Source: DAIOEK01 sp964648485 (GTDB lineage Bacteria > Chloroflexota > Anaerolineae > Anaerolineales > Anaerolineaceae). Taken from it: 64,000 nt of DNA. The translations under genes and the position numbers were made by a program. Shown here piece by piece: positions 50,198-58,741 of this stretch. Below the pieces are notes generated by a model. That model was not told where the DNA came from, ran no database searches, and saw only the letters and a list, made by a program, of their open reading frames with translations. The stretch lies in the NCBI GenBank assembly GCA_964648485.1, contig CAZYOF010000012.1, positions 46,500 to 110,499 on the forward strand, given 5' to 3'. Positions within the stretch are counted from its first letter, which is position 1; the number at the start of each line of letters is the position of its first letter.

Positions 50198-50291
50198 ATT
50201 CCTCTCCAATCTTCACTTCGCCATTTTCCACGCGATATCGCCCGGTGATGGGGAAGTTGGGGGTTCTACTCTCTTGTGAGTAAAACAACAT
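50157..50291 (-). CDS. Upstream ORF overlapping the start of rplU
   Basis: On the minus strand an ATG at 50291 is preceded by GGGGAGG with a 5-base gap, a better ribosome binding site than that of rplU. It encodes 44 residues starting MLFYSQESRTPNFPITGRYR and ends inside rplU in another frame (40-base overlap). It is too short for a family assignment. It could be a translated leader peptide that controls access of ribosomes to rplU. Whether it is conserved is unknown. Confidence 0.45.
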   Translation of the reverse strand: MLFYSQESRTPNFPITGRYRVENGEVKIGEEYEICNRGMRRQAI

Positions 50292-50298
50292 AATACCT

Positions 50299-50320
50299 CC
50301 CCAGCACATCCTGTCTGGGG
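50299..50320 (-). promoter_or_regulatory. Leader hairpin upstream of rplU
   Basis: Arms CCCCAG and CTGGGG (positions 50299-50304 and 50315-50320) form a stem in the rplU mRNA leader. On the minus strand the second arm contains the GGGG of the Shine-Dalgarno sequence of the upstream ORF, so the hairpin could hide that site. L21 leaders are known from other bacteria; this one matches no type that I can recall. Confidence 0.5.
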
Positions 50321-50333
50321 ATTGGCGGGATGT

Positions 50334-50363
50334 ATTATAAATGATAGACTCGTATCTTGTCAA
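50334..50363 (-). promoter_or_regulatory. Consensus promoter of rplU-rpmA-rpmE
   Basis: On the minus strand TTGACA (50363-50358) and TATAAT (50339-50334) are perfect hexamers with an 18-base spacer, suitable for strong ribosomal protein expression. The transcript start is expected near 50327. Confidence 0.92.
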
Positions 50364-50407
50364 CTATACCATTTATATCGTGTGGCTGATTGTAATGGTT
50401 TTTAAAA

Positions 50408-51049
50408 ATGAAACGAACATCACTCACTTATCAACAAATAGTCGTATCATCCAAACGGCCTTTGATAATTGCCGTGGTTTCAGACACGCACACGACAGAG
50501 GCATCGCCCGAATTCAATCCTGAATTAATCAATAAGCTATCCGATATAAAGCCAGATTACATATTACATCTGGGCGATCTCGCATACCCCAAATCATTAA
50601 ACTATTTACAGCAGATTGCGCCCTGTAGCTTTGTAAGGGGAAATAGAGATTTAACGAATTACCAGGATGCGCCATCGGTTATCACATTTGAAATTGGCAG
50701 GTGGAAATTTCTGATAACCCATGGACACGGAACCGTTTTTCACTATTTATTTGACAAACTTAAATATGGTATCTATGGATATGACTTTAACCGGTATCGA
50801 TTGCTCGTGAATACACTCGGTCCTGATGCGAATGCCTATCTTTTCGGTCATACACATGTAAAAGAAAACCGGTGGATTGATGAGAAATTATATTTCAATC
50901 CCGGCGCTTCCTGCCTTCCAAATGGACATGATCCTCATCCAAGCTTCGGATTAATTACCATCAAAGCGGATGATAGTCTTTCCAGTGAAATCATTCCTCT
51001 GGATACGGGCGGGGTTCATCAAGGATTTGTGTTAATTCAACCAGATTAG
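50408..51049 (+). CDS. YfcE/MJ0936-type metallophosphoesterase
   Basis: A 213-residue calcineurin-like phosphodiesterase: VVSDTHTTEA (metal motif DxH), LHLGDL (GD), VRGNRDLTNY (GNRD), LITHGHGT (GHG-like) and LFGHTHVKE (GHTH). This set defines the YfcE/Vps29-like small phosphodiesterase group, cytosolic and dimetal. In place of GNxD the fourth motif is GNRD, which is accepted. Natural substrate unknown. The gene diverges from the rplU promoter and is not obviously linked to the PhnD gene downstream. Confidence 0.92.
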   Translation: MKRTSLTYQQIVVSSKRPLIIAVVSDTHTTEASPEFNPELINKLSDIKPDYILHLGDLAYPKSLNYLQQIAPCSFVRGNRDLTNYQDAPSVITFEIGRWKFLITHGHGTVFHYLFDKLKYGIYGYDFNRYRLLVNTLGPDANAYLFGHTHVKENRWIDEKLYFNPGASCLPNGHDPHPSFGLITIKADDSLSSEIIPLDTGGVHQGFVLIQPD

Positions 51050-51294
51050 TCTGACCAAGATTACTTGTTTATGGTTTAAGAATCAATTTGATGAACCATT
51101 AATAAACATGAAAAACTTGTTATCTCATCCAGGTAGACGCCAGGATGTATTAAAGAAAATGGTTATTTTTTAAGGTTCCTATCGTTGCATAGCATACAAT
51201 TGGTGAGTACAATTGGAATCGGTTATCTATTCGAAGGGGAAATCAGAGGTTACTCTGTTTCATTTCCCGTAAAAATTCCATAAGGAGGAATACA
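51050..51294. other. Intergenic region before the PhnD-like gene
   Basis: About 245 bases with no ORF; it carries a promoter for the PhnD-like gene near 51185-51213 and its leader. No Pho box or riboswitch was recognised. Confidence 0.55.
51185..51213 (+). promoter_or_regulatory. Promoter of the PhnD-like gene
   Basis: TTGCAT (51185-51190) and TACAAT (51208-51213) with a 17-base spacer; the leader to the ATG at 51295 is about 75 bases. Confidence 0.7.
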
Positions 51295-52341
51295 ATGAAA
51301 TCCAAACTGTATATGTTGATGGCTATCGCAATGATTGCAGTGATGGCATTAGGCGCCTGCACTCCTGCTCCCGCCCCAACAGAAGCTCCAGTAGTAGTTC
51401 CACCTACTGAAGTTCCACCAACTGAAGTTCCGCCCACCCCAGAGCCAACCGCCATTCCGTATGTGACATGCGGCTCCGCCGATAAGCCCTGTGTCATCAC
51501 CTTCGTACCATCAGGCGATACCGGCAAAATTACCCTTGCCGGACAGGGTATTGCTGACTGGCTTAGCACCGAGACGGGTTTGAATTTCCAAATTGAAGTA
51601 GGAACCAGCTTTGCCGCATCCATTGAAGCGATGGGCGCTGAGAAAGCTCAGATCGGTTTCCTGAATACCTTCTCTGTATTACTGGCTGATGCGAAATATG
51701 GCATTGACCCCGCAATGGCAACCGTCCGGAAATTGGCTGTTAATGATATGAGCCCCGATAAGGATCTGGGTGGGACGATGCAGCCTTATTATCGTGGTCA
51801 GTTCATTGCCGGTGTTGATACAGGAATTAAGACTCTTGCAGATTTAAAAGGTAAGACTTTCTGCTTTGTTGATCCTAACTCTACATCCGGATACATCGTA
51901 CCGAATATCATCCTGAAAGCAAATGGGATTGATGCCGAAGCTGGAGACATTGTCGCCACTAATGCTGGATCACACCCCAATGTGGGTATTGCGGTCTATA
52001 AAGGCGACTGCGACGCAGGCGTTACATATATCGATGTCCGCACCGATGCATCTGCAGACCTGCAGACAACCTATCCTGATATCATGGAAAAGGTGGTCGT
52101 GTTCTATGATACGGATCCAATCCCCAATGATGGTATCCAGTTCGTTCCGAACTTCGATCCTGAATTACGCGCGAAGATCGTGGCTGCCTTCCTCAAGTTA
52201 TCTGAGGATGAAGCAGGAAAAACTTTGTTGAAGGATCTGTACAATATCAATGGTTTGGTCGAGATTCAACCTGATTTCTATGATCAGTTTGCCGAGACCA
52301 TGAAAGCAGCTGGCGTGGATCCTGCCTCGCTTGTTAAATAG
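51295..52341 (+). CDS. phnD: PhnD-like phosphonate/phosphate/phosphite-binding lipoprotein
   Basis: A 348-residue lipoprotein (lipobox LGAC, Cys22) with a Pro/Thr/Glu linker and a PhnD-type periplasmic binding domain: ITFVPSGDTGKITLAGQGIA, FLNTFSVLLADAKYG, YRGQFIAGVDTGIKTLADLK, FVDPNSTSGYIVP and DAGVTYIDVRTDA. The STSGY segment is the usual ligand-binding motif of the PhnD/PtxB family. Phosphonate, phosphite or other oxyanions are possible; no C-P lyase genes accompany it. The ATPase gene follows after a terminator and has its own promoter. Confidence 0.92.
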   Translation: MKSKLYMLMAIAMIAVMALGACTPAPAPTEAPVVVPPTEVPPTEVPPTPEPTAIPYVTCGSADKPCVITFVPSGDTGKITLAGQGIADWLSTETGLNFQIEVGTSFAASIEAMGAEKAQIGFLNTFSVLLADAKYGIDPAMATVRKLAVNDMSPDKDLGGTMQPYYRGQFIAGVDTGIKTLADLKGKTFCFVDPNSTSGYIVPNIILKANGIDAEAGDIVATNAGSHPNVGIAVYKGDCDAGVTYIDVRTDASADLQTTYPDIMEKVVVFYDTDPIPNDGIQFVPNFDPELRAKIVAAFLKLSEDEAGKTLLKDLYNINGLVEIQPDFYDQFAETMKAAGVDPASLVK

Positions 52342-52350
52342 TTTTGTGTT

Positions 52351-52380
52351 AAGAGGCAGGTCAATTGACCTGCCTCTTCT
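52351..52380 (+). terminator. Terminator after the PhnD-like gene
   Basis: Perfect 14-base arms AAGAGGCAGGTCAA / TTGACCTGCCTCTT (52351-52364, 52365-52378) followed by CTTTTTATTTT. It separates the binding protein from the ATPase gene. Confidence 0.9.
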
Positions 52381-52387
52381 TTTTATT

Positions 52388-52415
52388 TTGGCAATTTCCC
52401 TTTGTTGTATATAAT
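52388..52415 (+). promoter_or_regulatory. Internal promoter before phnC
   Basis: TTGGCA (52388-52393) and TATAAT (52410-52415) with a 16-base spacer. It directly follows the phnD terminator and gives phnC and phnE their own transcription. Confidence 0.72.
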
Positions 52416-52453
52416 GGTAACCAACAAATCTATTTTTCAGGTTGGCAAATCCG

Positions 52454-53212
52454 ATGTTAAAAATAGAAAATCTATCTAAAACATATCCCAATGGTACGCA
52501 AGCATTAAATAATGTAAGTTTCGAGGTTAAAGAGGGCGAATTTCTGGCAGTTATAGGCTTGAGCGGTTCGGGAAAATCCACCCTCTTGCGCTGCATTAAT
52601 CGCCTGATAGAACCCACATCTGGCAGGATCATTTGGAACGATGTGGATGTTACTGCAGCAAGTGGCAAAGATATCCGCATGATTCGCAGGCAGATTGGTA
52701 TGATATTCCAGCAATTCAACCTGGTTAAAAGATCATCCGTAAAGGTTAATGTTTTATCAGGACGACTGGGCTACGTACCGACTATGCCAAGCCTTTTCTA
52801 TGTATTTTCTAAAGATGATCATGAGAGGGTGAAAAAAAACCTTGATATGGTAGGTCTGGCTGATAAGATTGATGTCCGGGCAGATTCATTATCTGGCGGG
52901 CAGCAACAGCGGGTAGGAATCGCCAGGGCATTAATGCAGGAACCCAAGATGATTCTTGCGGATGAACCTGTCGCATCCCTCGACCCGGTTCTAGCACATT
53001 CCATTCTTAAATATCTTGAACAACTGAATAAGGAATACGGGATGACCGTATTATGCAGTCTTCACTTCCTGGATTTAGTGCATCGTTATGCCACCAGAGC
53101 TATTGCATTGAAAGATGGTTATCTGGTTTTTGAAGGCTTACCCAAAGAAATTGATGATGCACAATTTAAAGAAATATATGGAAAAGAAGCTGAAAGAATC
53201 CAGGTAGTATAG
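52454..53212 (+). CDS. phnC: Phosphonate-type ABC transporter ATP-binding protein
   Basis: The ATG at 52454 is preferred (MLKIENLSKTYPNGTQALNN, 252 aa); TTG at 52442 would add four residues. Walker A GLSGSGKST, Q-loop GMIFQQFNLV, signature LSGGQQQRVGIARAL, Walker B MILADEPVASLD and the H-loop region CSLHFLDLVHRY are all present. YgpPhnC features include SSVKVNVLSGRLGYVP. It energises the fused permease encoded 33 bases downstream and works with the PhnD-like lipoprotein. Confidence 0.94.
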   Translation: MLKIENLSKTYPNGTQALNNVSFEVKEGEFLAVIGLSGSGKSTLLRCINRLIEPTSGRIIWNDVDVTAASGKDIRMIRRQIGMIFQQFNLVKRSSVKVNVLSGRLGYVPTMPSLFYVFSKDDHERVKKNLDMVGLADKIDVRADSLSGGQQQRVGIARALMQEPKMILADEPVASLDPVLAHSILKYLEQLNKEYGMTVLCSLHFLDLVHRYATRAIALKDGYLVFEGLPKEIDDAQFKEIYGKEAERIQVV

Positions 53213-53245
53213 CAACTAGAATATCGGAAGAATGAGACAAACAGC

Positions 53246-55306
53246 ATGAAATCCGAATCGAATCAAAACTCCGCGACCAGAGCGATTGATAAAATTTTGC
53301 CATTTCTATCCATATTTATTCCAGGATCCAGCCAGGTAATCCTAAAGCGAACCTGGCGGGGGATCTCAATTTTCATTTTCACGGTCATCCTTGGATTTCT
53401 GGTAAATTGGGCATACACAACATTTAAAATAGCAAAAGTCAGTGTCAACGAACAGATAGGTTTTAGCTGGCTGGCAATTCCTCTTATCGTATTCTATTTG
53501 TGGAATATCTACGATGCGTTCACCCTGGCAAAGAATAAAAAATCTTCAGGGCTGATTGCATTCCTCTCCGCTGCTGTGATTTTGTATGTAATCGGCTGGA
53601 ATGTCACCAATGTAAAACTCGATCGGTTAGTAACAAGGTTCGAAGATGCAAGAACAGTTGCAACAAGATTAATCAATCCAGATTTTATTTCTGTTAAGCG
53701 GGGAGAAAAAATTGAGGTTTGCGGCTGGGCGTGTCTCGAAGAATACTTCCGAGCAAAAATTGAGGGAACGCAACCACCTGAAATCTTCCCGAGTGAAAAT
53801 ATCGGCAGGCTTTTTGGGAAACAGGGGACGATAACTGCCAGTTCCTGGGATGTCTTCTTAGGGAAAGCGACCAAAAATCAGCGCATCCCTGGATTTGAAA
53901 CTGGAAAGCTGATTGAAACCATAGCCATTGGTTTAATGGCAACCCTGTTTTCTACCATCCTTGCTGTGCCGATCAGTTTTCTGGCAGCGCATAATATTAT
54001 GCGCCGAATTCCAGGCGGTTCTATCGTCTATTACATTTCACGTACGATATTAAATATTGTCCGTGCTGTGGATACGGTGGTGTGGGGGTTGATTATTATT
54101 GTCTGGGTGGGGTTGGGTTCATTTGCAGGTGTCATTGCCTTAACGATTCACTCCATTGCTGCATTAGGTAAACTCTTCTCGGAAGAAATCGAGCATATTG
54201 ATTCAGGTCCGATAGAAGCGATAGAGGCAACAGGGGGTAATCTCTTTCAAATTATCCGATATGCAGTAATTCCACAAATTATTCCATCATTCCTTTCCTA
54301 CACTCTTCTGCGGTGGGATATTAATATGCGCTCCGCCACCGTTATTGGATTTGTAGCCGGTGGTGGGATCGGGTTCTTTGTGCTCGAAACCATTCGCATG
54401 GGGGGATATCAACAGTATGCTGCCGCCCTGTGGGCAGTTGCCGTAGTTATTATTTTGGTGGATTACATCAGCAGCAGATGGCGATTTAATATCCTTAAAG
54501 ATCAGCCAAAATCGGTTGAGAAGCTCCCACTCTGGAAAAGAATCAGGAATATCGTTTATGTTATTCTGGGAATTGCTGCCTTCCTTTATTGCTGGGAAGT
54601 AACCAAGATTGATCTAACAAAATTGTTTGACCCAGGTCCGACTTTTGGCAGGCTACTCGTTGATTTCTTGCAGATAGACCTGGACGCAAAAGTATTAAAG
54701 AATGTCACCCGCGAAATGATCATCACCATCATGCAGGCGTTGATGGCAACCACTCTGGGTGGCGCATTGGCGATCCCCTTCAGTTTTCTCGCGGCAAAAA
54801 ATCTTACTGGGAAAAGCAAATTTTCAGCCTGGATTTTCTATGGAACCCGGTCGGTTTTCAACATACTACGATCCATTGAAGCGCTTCTGTATGTTGCGAT
54901 TTTCGTATACTGGGTAGGTATTGGTCCCTTTGCTGGTATGCTGGCTTTATCCATCACGACATTTGCCTTAATGGGAAAGCTATTCTCTGAAGCAATCGAA
55001 AACATAGATCCGGGACCGATTGAGGCTACCACAGCAACCGGAGCAAATAAACTACAGACGATTATGTATGCGATTGTGCCTCAAATCGTGCCGCCTTTCC
55101 TTTCATACCTCATCTATCAGTGGGATATTAACATCCGTATGGCAACTATCATCGGTTTTGCCGGCGGAGGCGGAATTGGTTTGATGTTATCCACATTCTT
55201 CGGTAGTCTACAATATCATAAGGCAGGCACGGTTATTCTGTTCATTGTCGTTGTAGTTGCGGCGATGGATTTTGCCAGTGCAAAAATCCGCGAAAGATTT
55301 GTTTAG
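53246..55306 (+). CDS. phnE: Fused PhnE-PhnE ABC transporter permease
   Basis: A 686-residue permease with two PhnE units in one chain. The N-terminal 130 residues have two or three hydrophobic segments and a spacer. Permease domain 1 (about 225-415) has an EAA loop in IEAIEATGGNLFQIIRYAVI, and domain 2 (about 490-680) has IEATTATGANKLQTIMYAIV. These carry the EAxxxxGxxxxQ contact with the ATPase. Usually two PhnE polypeptides or a homodimer are used; here both halves are fused, and the sequences of the two halves are clearly different. The substrate follows from PhnD and is not known. Confidence 0.93.
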   Translation: MKSESNQNSATRAIDKILPFLSIFIPGSSQVILKRTWRGISIFIFTVILGFLVNWAYTTFKIAKVSVNEQIGFSWLAIPLIVFYLWNIYDAFTLAKNKKSSGLIAFLSAAVILYVIGWNVTNVKLDRLVTRFEDARTVATRLINPDFISVKRGEKIEVCGWACLEEYFRAKIEGTQPPEIFPSENIGRLFGKQGTITASSWDVFLGKATKNQRIPGFETGKLIETIAIGLMATLFSTILAVPISFLAAHNIMRRIPGGSIVYYISRTILNIVRAVDTVVWGLIIIVWVGLGSFAGVIALTIHSIAALGKLFSEEIEHIDSGPIEAIEATGGNLFQIIRYAVIPQIIPSFLSYTLLRWDINMRSATVIGFVAGGGIGFFVLETIRMGGYQQYAAALWAVAVVIILVDYISSRWRFNILKDQPKSVEKLPLWKRIRNIVYVILGIAAFLYCWEVTKIDLTKLFDPGPTFGRLLVDFLQIDLDAKVLKNVTREMIITIMQALMATTLGGALAIPFSFLAAKNLTGKSKFSAWIFYGTRSVFNILRSIEALLYVAIFVYWVGIGPFAGMLALSITTFALMGKLFSEAIENIDPGPIEATTATGANKLQTIMYAIVPQIVPPFLSYLIYQWDINIRMATIIGFAGGGGIGLMLSTFFGSLQYHKAGTVILFIVVVVAAMDFASAKIRERFV

Positions 55307-55332
55307 AAAATATACACATAGAATTAGATTCC

Positions 55333-55366
55333 TTATCGGGAAGGATCACATATGCCTTCCCGATAA
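55333..55366 (+). terminator. Hairpin after the fused permease
   Basis: 12-base arms TTATCGGGAAGG / CCTTCCCGATAA (55333-55344, 55355-55366) with a 10-base loop, followed by the weak U tract TTGTTCATC. Probable terminator. Confidence 0.7.
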
Positions 55367-55422
55367 TTGTTCATCAGTTATACAAACCTTAAATTACTAT
55401 GGAATGGGAAGCTTTATTTTTG

Positions 55423-55428
55423 TATAAT
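55423..55428 (+). promoter_or_regulatory. Candidate -10 element for the 2-oxo acid dehydrogenase operon
   Basis: TATAAT at 55423-55428; the -35 position holds only the weak TGGAAT (55400-55405, 17-base spacing). The leader to 55511 is about 75 bases and contains GGAAGGGG as ribosome binding site. Confidence 0.5.
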
Positions 55429-55510
55429 CCTTTTATAAGAATGAAGTGGAATCTCTGCGTGGGTTAAATTAAAATTCAGAGATTAGCTATTACTGGAAGG
55501 GGTATTCATC

Positions 55511-56470
55511 ATGGATAAAAAGGAATATCTGGATCTCTACTATCAAATGGTAGTCATCCGCCGGTTGGAAGAGAAAGCCGCCGAACTTTACCAACAGGGG
55601 AAAATCGGCGGATTTTTGCACCTGTATATCGGACAGGAAGCTGTTTCTACGGGAATTATAGCTGAACGGGAACCGACTGACCGGGTGATTACCGCATACC
55701 GCGATCATGGGATAGCCATCAATTGCGGATTATCATCCAACGAGGTGATGGCAGAATTGCTGGGGAAGGCAACTGGATGCTCCAAAGGTCGCGGTGGCTC
55801 GATGCACATGGCGGATGTAGATAAAAATTTCTGGGGAGGGCACGCGATTGTCGGCGCCCACTTACCTTTAGCTGCAGGTCTTGCTCTCGGTGATCAATAT
55901 CAGAACCAGAATGCGGCAACCATCTGCTTTTTTGGTGATGGCGCGACCAACATTGGCTTCTTTCATGAGGCATTGAACCTGTCCAAAGTTTGGAATCTCC
56001 CGGTTCTATGGGTTTGTGAAAACAACCAGTATGGTATGGGAACCGCTGTGGAAAGGGCTTCTGCGGTATCAGATATCCGCCAGAAAGCGGAGGGATACGG
56101 CATGAAGAACAACCAGGTGGATGGCATGAACCTGATGGCAGTCCGTAAAGGCGCACGTGAAGCTTTAAAACATATCAAGGAAGGAAATGGACCATATCTA
56201 CTGGAAGTAATCACCTACCGATTCCGTGGACATTCGATGGGAGATCCAGAGCGGTACCGGAAACAGGATGAAGTTCATTGCTGGCAGGAAAACGACCCCA
56301 TCGGCATCTACCAGAAATATCTAGAAGAAACACATAAGATCAAACCCGAAGAATTCCTTTCACTCAACCAGCGTGCGGAAGAAGAAATACAGAAGGCAGT
56401 GGAATTTGCGGAAGCGAGTCCGGAGCCTGCACCCGAAGAACTCTTCGACCATATTTACGTGGAACCATAG
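55511..56470 (+). CDS. Pyruvate/acetoin dehydrogenase E1 alpha subunit
   Basis: A 319-residue thiamine diphosphate enzyme subunit: FLHLYIGQEAVSTGIIAERE, YRDHGIAINCG, GRGGSMHMAD, the TPP motif GDGATNIGFFHEALNLSKVW...NN, and YRFRGHSMGDPERYR. This is the E1 alpha of a heterotetrameric PDH or acetoin dehydrogenase. It decarboxylates the 2-oxo acid and passes the acyl group to lipoyl E2. E1 beta follows after 13 bases. Pyruvate versus acetoin specificity cannot be settled from sequence. An NAD-linked PDH in an anaerobic gene set is somewhat unexpected. Confidence 0.93.
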   Translation: MDKKEYLDLYYQMVVIRRLEEKAAELYQQGKIGGFLHLYIGQEAVSTGIIAEREPTDRVITAYRDHGIAINCGLSSNEVMAELLGKATGCSKGRGGSMHMADVDKNFWGGHAIVGAHLPLAAGLALGDQYQNQNAATICFFGDGATNIGFFHEALNLSKVWNLPVLWVCENNQYGMGTAVERASAVSDIRQKAEGYGMKNNQVDGMNLMAVRKGAREALKHIKEGNGPYLLEVITYRFRGHSMGDPERYRKQDEVHCWQENDPIGIYQKYLEETHKIKPEEFLSLNQRAEEEIQKAVEFAEASPEPAPEELFDHIYVEP

Positions 56471-56483
56471 GAAGGTGGGAATC

Positions 56484-57455
56484 ATGGCGAGAATTACGAT
56501 GCGTGAAGCCATCTCTCAGGCATTATGGGAGGAAATGGAACGAGACCCGAAAGTATTTATTATGGGCGAGGAGGTAGGCGTTTGGGGTGGTACCTATGCG
56601 GTTACCAAAGGTTTTTATGATCATTTTGGCGCTGAACGGGTAAAAGATACCCCCATTGCGGAAACTGCCATTGTGGGTGGCGCAATAGGCGCAGCGCTCA
56701 CCGGGTTGCGGCCGGTGGCAGAGTTGATGACCATCAACTTTGCCTTCGTGGCGATGGATCATATTGTCAATGAAGCCGCCAAGCTGCATTATATGTTTGG
56801 TGGTCAGATGGTGCTGCCCCTGGTTATTCGGGCGGTGGGAGGTGGCGGACGTCAACTGGGTGCCACGCATTCCCAGACACCCGATGCGATATTTGCCCAT
56901 TTCCCCGGTCTGAAGGTAGTTGCTCCGGGTACCCCGGCTGACGCGAAAGGATTGTTGAAATCAGCCATCCGCTCACAGGACCCGATTCTATTTATTGAAC
57001 ACGCGACCCTCTACCAAACACGGGGTGAAGTGCCCGAAGGTGAGCTCCTGGTACCCATTGGAAAATCCAAAGTGCAGCGCGAAGGGAAGGATGTAACCAT
57101 AGTTACCTACAGCAAAATGCTGGAGCTTTCCACCAAAGCGGCAGATGCTCTCTCAAAGGAAGGGATTGAAGCTGAAATTGTTGATTTGCGAACCCTTCGA
57201 CCGTTGGATATGGAACCCGTAATCGAGTCATTCAAGAAAACCAATCGAGCGGTCATTGTTGAAGAAGGTTGGAAATCTTACGGTGTGGGTTCTGAAATAG
57301 CCGCTAGGATTTATGAAGAAGCGTTTGATTATGTAGATGCCCCCATCAAGCGGGTTGCCCAGAAGGAAGTCCCCCTGCCTTATAACCGAAACCTTGAGCA
57401 GCTCGCGTTGCCCCAGGTGGAAGATATTATCTCTGCTGTGAAGGAGGTGTTGTAA
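56484..57455 (+). CDS. Pyruvate/acetoin dehydrogenase E1 beta subunit
   Basis: The ATG at 56484 (GGAAGGTGGG upstream) gives MARITMREAISQALWEEMER, 323 residues, the usual N-terminus. Motifs include VFIMGEEVGVWGGTYAVTKG, AETAIVGGAIGAALTGLRPV, HSQTPDAIFAHFPGLKVVAP and IVDLRTLRPLD. It pairs with E1 alpha. Its stop codon overlaps the ATG of the E2 gene by one base (TAATG), so translation is coupled. Confidence 0.95.
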   Translation: MARITMREAISQALWEEMERDPKVFIMGEEVGVWGGTYAVTKGFYDHFGAERVKDTPIAETAIVGGAIGAALTGLRPVAELMTINFAFVAMDHIVNEAAKLHYMFGGQMVLPLVIRAVGGGGRQLGATHSQTPDAIFAHFPGLKVVAPGTPADAKGLLKSAIRSQDPILFIEHATLYQTRGEVPEGELLVPIGKSKVQREGKDVTIVTYSKMLELSTKAADALSKEGIEAEIVDLRTLRPLDMEPVIESFKKTNRAVIVEEGWKSYGVGSEIAARIYEEAFDYVDAPIKRVAQKEVPLPYNRNLEQLALPQVEDIISAVKEVL

Positions 57456-58690
57456 TGGCTGATACCGTTACCATGCCCAAATTAGGCTTTGATATGGCGG
57501 AAGGGGTGCTCGTCCGCTGGGTAATAAAGGAAAACGAAAAGGTAACCAAGGGCGAAGTTCTGGCAGAGATCGAAACCGATAAAGCAACCGTTGAAGTGGA
57601 ATCTCCCTATACAGGCGTGGTCGCAAAACACCTCGTTGAGCAGGGGACCAGCGTTCCGGTGGGAGACCCGATCGCGGTCGTGACCGCGGAAGGTGAAAAG
57701 TATTCAGGGGAAACACCATCAGCTGCTGCGGCACAAGAACCCAAGAAACAGGCAGAACCCTCTCCTGAAAAACCGCAGGAAGTTCAGAAGACGAAACCAG
57801 AGCCATCTGCTGCTGTGACCGCGTCGCCCCTGGCGAAACGAATCGCCCGGGAGCAGAAAATTGACCTGAGCGCCATCAAGGGAACAGGACCCAACGGCAG
57901 AATTGTCCGCAAGGATGTGGAAGCAGCCCTGGCTGGTTCATCCGGATCACTTGATGCCGCGCCGTTCAGACCTCAGGTCACCATTCAATCTGACTTCAAA
58001 CCGGGAGTGGATGAGCGCGTTCCAATGAATAAACTGCGCTCGGCAATTTCACGGAGGATGGTCGAAGCCAAGCAGAACGTACCTCATTTTTATGTCACCC
58101 ACCAGGTGCTGGCTGACCGGATGATGGAGCTGCGCCAACAATATAACAGCGTTGCAGCTGAAGATCAGAAACTTTCAGTGAATGACTTCATCCTCAAAGC
58201 GGTTGCGCTGGCATTGCGGAAATTCCCCAACATCAACGCGTCCATTTCGGGGACGGATATCATCCGCCACGGAAATATTCATATCGGGGTGGCGGTAGCT
58301 GTTGATGGCGGCTTGTTGACCATTGTCGTCAAACATGCAGACCAGAAGAATATCCAGCAGATCTCTGCCGAGGTGAAAGAGATGGCAACCCGGGTCCGGC
58401 AGGGGAAGGTCAAACCGGATGACATCGAGGGTTCGACTTTCTCGATCTCGAACCTGGGGATGTATGATGTTGAGAATTTTGCCGCGATCATTAACCCGCC
58501 TGAAGCCGCCATACTGGCAGTAGGATCTGTCCACAAAGCGGCTGTGGTGGGGGAAGATGAGGTCCGGACCGCGAACATATTTAAGATCACGGTCTCCGCT
58601 GACCATCGGGTTACCGATGGGGTGGAAGCCGCCCAATTCTTGCAGGAAGTAGCCAGGTTTATTGAGAACCCCGTCTGGCTGGTTATGTAA
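57455..58690 (+). CDS. Dihydrolipoamide acyltransferase (E2)
   Basis: A 411-residue E2. There is an N-terminal lipoyl domain with Lys43 in IETDKATVEVESP, a Pro/Glu/Lys-rich linker, a peripheral subunit-binding domain (SPLAKRIAREQKIDLSAIKG, about 120-160), and a catalytic domain with RMVEAKQNVPHFYVTHQVLA and the C-terminal catalytic motif DHRVTDG. One lipoyl domain only. The dihydrolipoamide dehydrogenase gene (E3) does not follow; a terminator does, and the next gene is convergent. Base composition is visibly richer in GC than in the first 50 kb. Confidence 0.95.
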   Translation: MADTVTMPKLGFDMAEGVLVRWVIKENEKVTKGEVLAEIETDKATVEVESPYTGVVAKHLVEQGTSVPVGDPIAVVTAEGEKYSGETPSAAAAQEPKKQAEPSPEKPQEVQKTKPEPSAAVTASPLAKRIAREQKIDLSAIKGTGPNGRIVRKDVEAALAGSSGSLDAAPFRPQVTIQSDFKPGVDERVPMNKLRSAISRRMVEAKQNVPHFYVTHQVLADRMMELRQQYNSVAAEDQKLSVNDFILKAVALALRKFPNINASISGTDIIRHGNIHIGVAVAVDGGLLTIVVKHADQKNIQQISAEVKEMATRVRQGKVKPDDIEGSTFSISNLGMYDVENFAAIINPPEAAILAVGSVHKAAVVGEDEVRTANIFKITVSADHRVTDGVEAAQFLQEVARFIENPVWLVM

Positions 58691-58706
58691 AAGTAAGATA
58701 CGAATG

Positions 58707-58737
58707 AGACCGGGAATGATACTCCCGGTCTTTTTTG
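58707..58737 (+). terminator. Terminator of the E1-E2 operon
   Basis: Stem AGACCGGGA / TCCCGGTCT (58707-58715, 58723-58731) with loop ATGATAC followed by TTTTT. Confidence 0.9.
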
Positions 58738-58741
58738 ATTC

